A stretch of 64,000 nucleotides of DNA from positions 3,699,416 through 3,763,415 of the forward strand of contig NZ_CP017269.1 in assembly GCF_001750685.1 (NCBI RefSeq), read 5' to 3'. Source of the DNA: Geosporobacter ferrireducens (GTDB lineage: Bacteria; Bacillota; Clostridia; Peptostreptococcales; Thermotaleaceae). The translations under genes were made by a program, and so were the position numbers. The first letter of the stretch is position 1. Every line of letters begins with the position of its first letter. Below, one piece after another: positions 47,075-54,016 of this stretch. The notes beneath the pieces were generated by a model. It worked only from the letters and a program-made list of their open reading frames with translations. It ran no database searches and was not told where the DNA came from.

Positions 47075-48335
47075 AAGCTTTGACGAAGACAGGGGTGTGA
47101 ACCCTAAACAGTTGAAAGAAACATTAGAGGCTTATTATTATGCAACGGGGATCAATCTTTTCATGATAGATGAACAGGGGAAAATCTTGGAAACCTGTGG
47201 GGGAATGCCTACCCTTTGTACACACCTCACGCCTGCTTCAAAGGAGGGATGTCATTGCACACAGGTTCACCTATTCGCCAGTAAACAGGCAGAAAAAATT
47301 GGAGAGGGTTATGTTTTTCATTGCCCTGCCGGTTTGATTCATTATACCGCGCCAGTAATTTATAATCGGGTACTTCGAGGGGCTTTAATCGCAGGTCCCA
47401 TTCTATTGGACGAACCTGATGATATGATTCTGGAAGGAATCATGAGGAAATATGATTTGCAAGAACAAGACCGAGAGAGTGTACGCAAGTATATAGAAGA
47501 TATCCCTATTGTGATGCCTGAAAAAGTAAAATATCTAAGTAAGCTTCTTTTTTTAGTAACCTTAAGTTTGATGGATCAAGACCGCTTTGTACTATATGAA
47601 AGAAACCAAAGAATGCATCAACAATCCCATATCAATCTTAGCTTACAAGACATGAAAGAGGAAGAAAAAAGTCATAGTCATTACCCCTATGAAAAAGAAA
47701 AAGAATTGATGACAAAGGTGAAAAATGGTGATGAAGTAGGAGCGAAAACGATATTGAATGATATTTTAGGGCATATCTTTTTTACTTCAGGGGGAAATAT
47801 GGAAGTGATGAAGGCAAGAACTCTGGAGTTAACTTCACTGCTTTCCAGGGCAGCTGTGGAAGGCGGCGGTGCATTGGATAAAATATTTGGTCTGAATTAT
47901 AAGTTTATTGGACAACTGAGTAAGATTGAAAATATTGAAGACTTATCTTATTGGATATTGAAAGTGCTGGATCGTTTTATGGAAAATGTTTTTAGTCTTG
48001 CCCACTCTAAGAATGCTGAACTTATTAAGACCGTATTATCTTATATCAATAAAAATTATATGAATAATATCACCCTTGAGGAAGTATCGGGTATCGTTTA
48101 TCTAAATCCTTCCTATTTCTCAACCATTTTTAAAAAGGAAACCGGCGTACCATTCTCCACTTATCTAAATAAGGTAAGAATTCAGGAGAGTAAACAATTG
48201 TTAAAAGATATTAATCTATCCATTTTAGACATTGCATTGGCAGTGGGCTTTGAAGATCAAAGTTACTATTCCAAGGTATTTAAGAAGATTACGGGAACAA
48301 CACCGAAAGAATATCGTGATCATTACCAGTTTTAG
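47058..48335 (+). CDS. PocR-domain AraC-family transcriptional regulator
   Basis: The N-terminal PocR sensory domain (about 1-175) has the typical Cys-rich core, LCTHLTPASKEGCHC and VFHCPAGLIHY. A linker follows, then two AraC-type helix-turn-helix motifs (about 325-425; LEEVSGIVYLNPSYFSTIFKKE and ILDIALAVGFEDQSYYSKVFK). PocR domains are thought to sense small hydrocarbon-derived ligands. The start is uncertain (ATG 47046 or 47058, GTG 47061); all overlap the activator gene, so the two are coupled. It likely controls the corrinoid genes. Confidence 0.88.
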   Translation: MVNLRRSFDEDRGVNPKQLKETLEAYYYATGINLFMIDEQGKILETCGGMPTLCTHLTPASKEGCHCTQVHLFASKQAEKIGEGYVFHCPAGLIHYTAPVIYNRVLRGALIAGPILLDEPDDMILEGIMRKYDLQEQDRESVRKYIEDIPIVMPEKVKYLSKLLFLVTLSLMDQDRFVLYERNQRMHQQSHINLSLQDMKEEEKSHSHYPYEKEKELMTKVKNGDEVGAKTILNDILGHIFFTSGGNMEVMKARTLELTSLLSRAAVEGGGALDKIFGLNYKFIGQLSKIENIEDLSYWILKVLDRFMENVFSLAHSKNAELIKTVLSYINKNYMNNITLEEVSGIVYLNPSYFSTIFKKETGVPFSTYLNKVRIQESKQLLKDINLSILDIALAVGFEDQSYYSKVFKKITGTTPKEYRDHYQF

Positions 48336-48366
48336 TCTACATGAGTGTATGATAAGTTATCCCTGG

Positions 48367-48405
48367 AGCCTGATAGGAGAACGGTTATCCTAACGGGCTT
48401 TATAT
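48367..48405 (+). terminator. Terminator-like stem after the regulator
   Basis: AGCC (48367-48370) pairs with GGCT (48396-48399) and TAGGA (48374-48378) with TCCTA (48388-48392), forming an interrupted stem followed by TTATATA. It is a moderate candidate for the end of the corrinoid cluster. Confidence 0.5.
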
Positions 48406-48430
48406 ATAATTTCATAAAGGAGGAAAAATA

Positions 48431-48772
48431 TTGAAAGAATACACAGTTTTTAAACAGATTAGTCTCCCAAAGCTCAATAATCTACAGCCTGGATTGGAGT
48501 CTACTTGCCTTAAGCTGATGGAGGAGGCAGGCGAACTGGCACAGGCCATTGGAAAATTTAGAGGCCTTAATGGAGAAAAGGTAGAACTGGAGGATCATGA
48601 GGTTGTAGATATGATTAGCAAAGAATTGCTGGATGTTGCGCAGGTAGCGGTTTCTATGATGTTTGTGTTAGAGGAAGAATATCATATCAATATCAAAGAG
48701 AAGGTGGAAGAACACGTACAAAAGCTTATTCGGAAGGGGTATATTAAACTTGAAAATAGTGAGATTAAATAA
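48431..48772 (+). CDS. MazG-like nucleotide pyrophosphohydrolase family protein
   Basis: The 113-residue, helical protein has the metal-binding pattern of MazG-like enzymes: KLMEEAGELAQAIGKF (EExxE-type helix) and ELLDVAQVAVSMMF (the partner Asp helix). These enzymes split nucleoside triphosphates to monophosphate and pyrophosphate. The start is TTG 48431 after AAAGGAGGAA. Substrate and role are not predictable here. Confidence 0.78.
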   Translation: MKEYTVFKQISLPKLNNLQPGLESTCLKLMEEAGELAQAIGKFRGLNGEKVELEDHEVVDMISKELLDVAQVAVSMMFVLEEEYHINIKEKVEEHVQKLIRKGYIKLENSEIK

Positions 48773-48824
48773 TGAAATATTAATTTCTGATATAGAAGCG
48801 TAACTTCTTACATAATCTATATAG

Positions 48825-48851
48825 ATATAGGCATACGTTCCTATATTTTAT
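48825..48851 (+). terminator. AT-rich hairpin with T run
   Basis: ATATAGG (48825-48831) pairs with CCTATAT (48840-48846), followed by TTTATA. It stands between the MazG-like gene and the lipoprotein gene and could end the former's transcript. Confidence 0.4.
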
Positions 48852-48872
48852 AAAAGTGTAAGGAGAAAGAAT

Positions 48873-50003
48873 ATGATTAAAAAAAGTTTTAATTGGATAC
48901 TACTATTGGTCATGGTCTTGATGTTATCCGGATGCAGGGATCAGAATCAAAGAGCCGCTAAAGAAATTGAAGAACTTATTGCTATTCAAGAAGCGGCTGT
49001 TCGGGGAAAAAATTTAGAAAGCTATATGGACACCATTACTTTGCAAAACGATACTTACAGGGCTGAAAAGAAAAGTTGGATGCGTGATATACTACTGAAC
49101 GATATAGAGGATTATCATCTAAGAGTAAAAAGTATTAGGATGATTAATGCAAAAGAGGCAAAGGTAGAGATCCAACAGGACTACTCCTATAATGGAGGGC
49201 GTTATCAGGTACAATATCCACTGCGGATTGTACAAGAGAGCCAACAGTGGCGAGATGGAGACCTATTTTTTGAAAGGCTTGATACAGAAAATTTTCATAT
49301 ACAATATTTTAGTCCTTCTCAAAATTATGCAGTAATGATTGCTGCTGTATGTGAAGAAGCAAGGGAAAACATCGTAAAAAGATATGGAGATGACCTGATC
49401 GATCAGACCATCATAAAAATTTATCAAGATCGGGAGCTTTTGAGGCAATCAGTAAAGCTTTCCTTTCAGTGGCAATTTGCAGGTTGGTATGAATATCCTG
49501 AATCTATTAAAACAACAGAGTTTAGGGATGAAGAAACCTATCGAATGATTATAGAGCATGAACTACTTCACAAACTTACTATCCAAGAATCCAATAACAA
49601 CCTTCCTTATTGGTTTTCTGAAGGCTTAGCTGTATTTTTTTCCAATATGCCAAATGAACCGGCATCACGTTATACGAAAGAGGAGTACTTGGAAAACTAC
49701 GGAGAAGATGTTAGGACAATAAAAGCTTTAGAAACTATTAATTTGGAGACCTTGGCAGAGGAGCGGGAAATCTCTAATTACTATGATAGCGCCGGTATGA
49801 TTGTTAAGTTTATGGTAGAGCGTTTTGGACTTGAGAAAGTCAAAGAAATTATTAAGATGCTAGGACAATACCCCTATCAAGAAGGTACTGGTGCAGAAAT
49901 AAATCAGAGGGCTATTATTAGATTTAGAGAGGTACTGTCCAAAGTATTGGGGATTACAGTAGAGCAATTAGATCAAGCATGGCAAGAAAATTTAAGAATA
50001 TAA
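48873..50003 (+). CDS. Lipoprotein metallopeptidase (peptidase MA-like)
   Basis: It is a surface lipoprotein: a 20-residue hydrophobic signal ends in the lipobox LSGC, with Cys21 the lipidated residue. The C-terminal half contains the gluzincin motif HELLH (His229, Glu230, His233), followed about 20 residues later by WFSEGLAVFF, whose Glu is the likely third zinc ligand. The N-terminal half looks like an NTF2-like fold (IEELIAIQEAAVRGKNLESYMDT). The substrate is unknown. The gene is followed by a terminator and then cwlD. Confidence 0.8.
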   Translation: MIKKSFNWILLLVMVLMLSGCRDQNQRAAKEIEELIAIQEAAVRGKNLESYMDTITLQNDTYRAEKKSWMRDILLNDIEDYHLRVKSIRMINAKEAKVEIQQDYSYNGGRYQVQYPLRIVQESQQWRDGDLFFERLDTENFHIQYFSPSQNYAVMIAAVCEEARENIVKRYGDDLIDQTIIKIYQDRELLRQSVKLSFQWQFAGWYEYPESIKTTEFRDEETYRMIIEHELLHKLTIQESNNNLPYWFSEGLAVFFSNMPNEPASRYTKEEYLENYGEDVRTIKALETINLETLAEEREISNYYDSAGMIVKFMVERFGLEKVKEIIKMLGQYPYQEGTGAEINQRAIIRFREVLSKVLGITVEQLDQAWQENLRI

Positions 50004-50008
50004 AAAAG

Positions 50009-50033
50009 AAACGGGTGATAACCTGTTTTTTTC
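50009..50033 (+). terminator. Terminator after the lipoprotein peptidase gene
   Basis: AAACGGGT (50009-50016) pairs with ACCTGTTT (50021-50028), one G-T pair included, loop GATA, then a T run. Confidence 0.8.
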
Positions 50034-50100
50034 TTTTCCTTCTTTCATATATTTCAAGGAATTGAATAGGATTTAATAGAAAAAGAAGGAGGAAGAGAAA

Positions 50101-50820
50101 ATGATGCGAATCTTTATGTTAAAAAGAAAATGGATAGTGGGGTTCACGTTTCTAACTTTAGGACTGTTGCTGACGAATCTTTTTCTCCATAAAACCATAA
50201 GAACTTCCACCCTTCCTACAATCAATAGAGTGATTGTGGTGGACGCAGGCCATGGAGGTATGGATGGAGGGGCGGTGAGTAGAAGTGGCATACTTGAAAG
50301 TCACATTAATCTAGAAATTGCACTGAAATTAAGGCGGTTATTGGAACAGAGCGGGGCCATTGTACTTCTAACAAGAGATGCTGATGTAGGATTATACTCA
50401 GAAAGAGGAACCATTCGAAATAAAAAGAATGAAGACCTTAGAAATCGCAAAGATCTGATTAATCAAAGTGAAGCTGATATTTTTATTTCCATTCACTTAA
50501 ATTCTTTTCCTCAAAGTCAGTATTATGGTGCGCAAACCTTTTACCCAAAGGATTCAGAAAAAAGTAAAATGCTGGCGGAGTTGGTCCAAGAAGAATTGCT
50601 TCGGGTACTTAATAATGATAATCACAGGGTATCAAAGGTAAAGAATGATACGTATTTGTTGCAGAATACAAACTTACCTACAGTTTTGGTTGAGTGTGGG
50701 TTTTTATCCAATCCTATGGAAGAGCGGCTGCTTCAGCAGCCAACCTATCAAGAAAAAGTAGCATGGAGTATTTATATTGGCGTTCTGCGTTATTTTCAAG
50801 AAGAGGATCAACAACAGTAA
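50101..50820 (+). CDS. cwlD: N-acetylmuramoyl-L-alanine amidase CwlD
   Basis: CwlD trims peptide side chains so that muramic-delta-lactam can form in the spore cortex. The 239 residues have an N-terminal membrane anchor (about 10-30) and an Amidase_3 domain with VVDAGHGGMDGGA, FISIHLNSFPQ and VLVECGFLSNPMEE, the zinc and catalytic segments. It implies a spore former. The symbol is based on size, anchor and the E-C-G-F-L-S-N motif; another Amidase_3 cell-wall hydrolase is possible. Confidence 0.85.
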   Translation: MMRIFMLKRKWIVGFTFLTLGLLLTNLFLHKTIRTSTLPTINRVIVVDAGHGGMDGGAVSRSGILESHINLEIALKLRRLLEQSGAIVLLTRDADVGLYSERGTIRNKKNEDLRNRKDLINQSEADIFISIHLNSFPQSQYYGAQTFYPKDSEKSKMLAELVQEELLRVLNNDNHRVSKVKNDTYLLQNTNLPTVLVECGFLSNPMEERLLQQPTYQEKVAWSIYIGVLRYFQEEDQQQ

Positions 50821-50861
50821 CGTGTATAAGAAAGATTTTTTTGACTTATATTAATATAGCA

Positions 50862-51010
50862 TCTAGATAAGTTGCAATAAATGTGTTACATCCGCTACGC
50901 CACGGGGACAGTTCCTCAGGCACATAAAAACCATCTGTGCCAGACGAACCGTCCTCATGACTCCGCTATCTCACATAAAGTTGTAATAGCTTTATTGTAA
51001 CTTATCTAGA
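50862..51010. repeat. MITE-like element with 20-bp terminal inverted repeats
   Basis: TCTAGATAAGTTGCAATAAA (50862-50881) recurs in inverted orientation at 50991-51010 with a single difference. The 149-bp element has an internal nested palindrome: GGACAGTTC near 50905 with GAACCGTCC near 50946, and GGCACA with TGTGCC inside it. It lies in the gap between cwlD and the MEMO-AMMECR1 gene. No coding sequence and no obvious target duplication are seen. Confidence 0.75.
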
Positions 51011-51035
51011 CTAAATACAAAGGAGGAATGAATAG

Positions 51036-52445
51036 ATGGGATTTATTCTAGGGACTTATTTGCTGCCACATCCACCCATCATTATGAAAGAAATTGGAAA
51101 AGGTGAGGAGAAAAAAATACAAAATACGGCAGAGGCTATGAAGGAAGTAGCAAGAGATATAAAAGATAAGAAACCAGCTGCTATTATTTTGATTACGCCC
51201 CATGGCCCGCTGTTTAGTGATGCGGCAGTGATTTCCGTAAAGCCGGAACTTGCAGGGAATATGGGAAAATTCGGTGCTGCGCATGTAAAATTCACGAAAG
51301 AAAACCATTTAGATCTTACAAATAAAATCTTACAGTTTGCTAGATTAAGAGATTTCCCTTGCGGCATGGTGAATCAAGATATGGCTAAAGATTATGATGT
51401 TTCTTTAGAGCTTGATCATGGAACTATGGTACCCCTGTATTTTATTGACCAAGAATACATTCATTATAAATTGGTACATATCACATATGGGTTGCTTCCT
51501 AGAGAGGATTTATATGCTTTTGGAAGAATACTACAGGAAGCAATAGACGATATTGAAGAAAACGTTGTCATTATAGCCAGTGGGGATCTATCACACCGAT
51601 TGACAAAGGATGCACCGGCAGGATTTCATCCTAGTGGTAAAATATTCGATGAAAGATTTCTGTCTCTTTTAGAGAAAGGGGATATTGAAGAAATCTTTGC
51701 ACTGGAGCGAAAGCTTTCAGAAGAAGCCGGTGAATGTGGACTACGGGCGGCGGATATTATGCTAGGGGCCTGTGATGGTTATGAGATTGACGTGAAAGTA
51801 CTTTCTTATGAAGGACCTTTTGGTGTAGGCTATGGGGTAGTTAAAATTGCCGTAGGAGAGAAATGTGGGGAACGGCAATTCCATGAACGTTTAGTAATAA
51901 AACGAAATGAACAACTTCAGGCAATTCGGAGTAAAGAAGATGCTTATGTCAGATTAGCCAGAGAAGCATTGGAAAAATATGTGAGAGAGGGTACACAATT
52001 GAAAGCATCACAAAATGTAATGGAAGAAATGTTAGAAAAAAAAGCAGGTGTTTTTGTTTCTATAAAAAAGCATGGAGAACTAAGAGGGTGTATTGGAACA
52101 ATTAGCTCCACAACAGCGAACCTTGCACAGGAGATTATTCGAAATGCCATTCAGGCAGGAACTGCAGACCCACGTTTCTATCCTGTAGAGGAAGAGGAGC
52201 TAGAGCTGCTTGTATATTCCGTAGATGTATTGATGGAGCCAGAGACAATCCAATCTCTTGAAGACCTGGATGTTAAGCGCTATGGTGTTATTGTTAGCAG
52301 TGGAGAAAAATCCGGACTATTGCTGCCGAACCTGGAAGGTGTAGATACGGTTGAGGAACAGGTACGCATTGCATTGCAGAAGGCGGGAATCCGAATCAAT
52401 GAAGGATATAATCTCCAGCGCTTTGAGGTTCTTCGACATCATTAG
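51036..52445 (+). CDS. Fused MEMO-like/AMMECR1 protein (AmmeMemoRadiSam system)
   Basis: The 469 residues join two domains. Residues 1 to about 270 resemble the class III extradiol dioxygenase/MEMO fold: LLPHPPIIMKE, ILITPHGPL, ELDHGTMVPL, IASGDLSHR and GPFGVGYGVV. Residues about 290-465 are an AMMECR1 domain with the hallmark ELRGCIGTI and TADPRFYPVEEEEL. In many bacteria these partners are encoded beside a radical SAM enzyme, as here. The biochemical function of the system is not established. AAAGGAGGAA precedes the ATG. Confidence 0.9.
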   Translation: MGFILGTYLLPHPPIIMKEIGKGEEKKIQNTAEAMKEVARDIKDKKPAAIILITPHGPLFSDAAVISVKPELAGNMGKFGAAHVKFTKENHLDLTNKILQFARLRDFPCGMVNQDMAKDYDVSLELDHGTMVPLYFIDQEYIHYKLVHITYGLLPREDLYAFGRILQEAIDDIEENVVIIASGDLSHRLTKDAPAGFHPSGKIFDERFLSLLEKGDIEEIFALERKLSEEAGECGLRAADIMLGACDGYEIDVKVLSYEGPFGVGYGVVKIAVGEKCGERQFHERLVIKRNEQLQAIRSKEDAYVRLAREALEKYVREGTQLKASQNVMEEMLEKKAGVFVSIKKHGELRGCIGTISSTTANLAQEIIRNAIQAGTADPRFYPVEEEELELLVYSVDVLMEPETIQSLEDLDVKRYGVIVSSGEKSGLLLPNLEGVDTVEEQVRIALQKAGIRINEGYNLQRFEVLRHH

Positions 52446-52699
52446 TGCTGTGGATAATTTGTGCATAATATTATGAAAATTCTTTGAGATGCAGTGAAAG
52501 TAAGGATTAGAGAATAATAGAGTTATCCACAAGGTTATCCATAGGTTTCGTTTTCACAGGAACTTTTGATGTGGACAAGAAGTGGTGCAAGTAGGAAAAT
52601 AGAGAAAAATACATAGAAAAAGCAAAGTGGATTATCAACAAGTTTTATCCACATTAACATAATTGCCAAGGGATCATTACAAGGGGGTGTTGTATTTCC
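52446..52699. promoter_or_regulatory. DnaA-box cluster between the two AmmeMemoRadiSam genes
   Basis: Seven sites match or nearly match TTATCCACA. Perfect: 52449-52457 (-), 52523-52531 (+), 52645-52653 (+). TTATGCACA at 52460-52468 (-) fits TTATNCACA. One mismatch: TTATCCATA 52535-52543 (+), TTGTCCACA 52570-52578 (-), TTATCAACA 52632-52640 (+). Six form three close pairs with start-to-start distances of 11, 12 and 13 bases, roughly one helical turn. The stretch before the last pair (about 52590-52628) is A-rich. Confidence 0.7.
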
Positions 52700-53689
52700 A
52701 TGAAAAGCAAGAAGGAAGCATTATTTTATAGACAGTTAAAAGATGGACGCGTACAATGTGATTTATGTCCTCATGCTTGTAAAATACCAGCAAACAGTCT
52801 AGGTAGATGTAGAATTCGAAAAAATGAAGAGGGACGACTGTTCAGTTTAAACTATGGAAAGATTACTGCCTATTGTATGGATCCTATTGAGAAAAAGCCA
52901 CTCTATCATTTTTATCCAGGAAGTAGAATATTTTCTATTGGTAGTACAGGCTGTAACTTTACTTGCCAATTTTGTCAAAACTGGCATATTGCGCAGAAAG
53001 ACCCCGACGGTATATATACTACGGCAGAAAATATCATAAACATTGCACAAAATGAAAAAAATAATTTAGGAATCGCCTTTACTTATAATGAGCCTACTGT
53101 ATGGTTTGAATTTGTTTTCGAAGTTGCACAAGAAGCAAAGACTGCAGGGTTAAAATCTGTACTCATTACCAATGGATTCATGAATGAACCATCCTTGAAA
53201 GCACTGTTGCCTTATGTAGATGCCATGAATATAGATCTAAAAAGCTTCAGTGACAGCTTTTACCGTCAGGTTTGTGGCGGTGAAAGAAACCCTGTACTTG
53301 AAACGATAAAAAAAGCATATAATGCCTGCCATATTGAAATTACCTCACTGTTGGTCCATGGCCTGAATGACAGCAGGGAAGAAATTGAAGCAATGGCTAA
53401 ATGGATCAGTGAGATTGGCGCAGAGATTCCGCTTCATTTAAGCAGGTACTATCCAAACTATCAGATGGATCGTGAGGCAACACCTATATCTCGAATATAT
53501 GAGGCCAAAGAAATAGCAGAACAGTATCTTCGCTATGTATATGTAGGGAATGTGCCAGGGGCAGACAGAAACACCTATTGTCCCCGATGTAAAGAGATCA
53601 TTGTTGATCGAGAGACGCATGTGAAGGTGGAGCATCTGGCAGACAATCAATGCAATAGATGTGGAGAAAAAATTGCAATCATTCTATAG
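52700..53689 (+). CDS. amrS: AmmeMemoRadiSam system radical SAM enzyme
   Basis: The 329 residues form a radical SAM enzyme related to pyruvate formate-lyase activases. The 4Fe-4S motif is STGCNFTCQFCQNW with Cys85, Cys89 and Cys92. An N-terminal CDLCPHACKI segment and a C-terminal pair (YCPRC and CNRCGEK) add probable metal-binding cysteines. It stands 254 bp after the fused MEMO-AMMECR1 gene, behind the DnaA-box cluster. Its substrate is unknown. GGGGGTG precedes the ATG. Confidence 0.92.
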   Translation: MKSKKEALFYRQLKDGRVQCDLCPHACKIPANSLGRCRIRKNEEGRLFSLNYGKITAYCMDPIEKKPLYHFYPGSRIFSIGSTGCNFTCQFCQNWHIAQKDPDGIYTTAENIINIAQNEKNNLGIAFTYNEPTVWFEFVFEVAQEAKTAGLKSVLITNGFMNEPSLKALLPYVDAMNIDLKSFSDSFYRQVCGGERNPVLETIKKAYNACHIEITSLLVHGLNDSREEIEAMAKWISEIGAEIPLHLSRYYPNYQMDREATPISRIYEAKEIAEQYLRYVYVGNVPGADRNTYCPRCKEIIVDRETHVKVEHLADNQCNRCGEKIAIIL

Positions 53690-53770
53690 GATCCACTAAT
53701 ACAAATAGGGATTCACGGTATACAAATATGCTTCTCTTGCATATAATGAATTATGCGAGGGGGGATGGAT

Positions 53771-53947
53771 GTGAATAAATGGATATTGTGGACAGTTATT
53801 TGCATCATTTGCATTTCCGTACTGCTGTATATCGGGACTTTTTTTCGATATCCTGGAAGAACACTGAAAGCACATAGTTTCATTAGCCAGATGCAACAGG
53901 ATGATTACCTGGATCAAGAACCATTAGCTAAGAAAAGTAAAGGATAA
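53771..53947 (+). CDS. Small single-pass membrane protein, unknown
   Basis: I do not recognise it. From a GTG at 53771, 7 bases after AGGGGGG, it has 58 residues: one membrane segment (WILWTVICIICISVLLYIG, about 4-22), a basic stretch (FFRYPGRTLKAH) and a polar tail ending KKSKG. An ATG at 53765 is too close to the ribosome binding site. It follows amrS by 81 bp and is closed by a good terminator, so it is probably a real short gene. Confidence 0.6.
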   Translation: MNKWILWTVICIICISVLLYIGTFFRYPGRTLKAHSFISQMQQDDYLDQEPLAKKSKG

Positions 53948-53948
53948 T

Positions 53949-53972
53949 ACACTGGAAACAGTGTATTTTTTT
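53949..53972 (+). terminator. Terminator after the small membrane protein
   Basis: ACACTG (53949-53954) and CAGTGT (53959-53964) enclose a GAAA tetraloop, followed by A and a run of T. Confidence 0.88.
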
Positions 53973-53975
53973 GTA

Positions 53976-54011
53976 AAAAAACAGCCTGAAGAATATCTTC
54001 TAAGCTGTTTT
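53976..54011 (-). terminator. Terminator of the pyruvate carboxylase gene (minus strand)
   Basis: Read on the minus strand, AAAACAGC (54011-54004) pairs with GCTGTTTT (53985-53978). An inner GAAGA/TCTTC stem extends it and a T run follows. It begins 6 bp after the pyc stop. Confidence 0.8.
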
Positions 54012-54016
54012 AGAAA

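Noticed and set aside
51048-51367. Minus-strand open frames within the MEMO-AMMECR1 gene and similar antisense frames elsewhere
   Set aside because: They are shadows of well-supported genes, without starts, signals or family similarity.
52449-52653. Chromosomal origin oriC
   Set aside because: dnaA and dnaN are not next to it and no clear AT-rich unwinding region with DnaA-trio pattern was recognised; a titration-type cluster fits better on present evidence.
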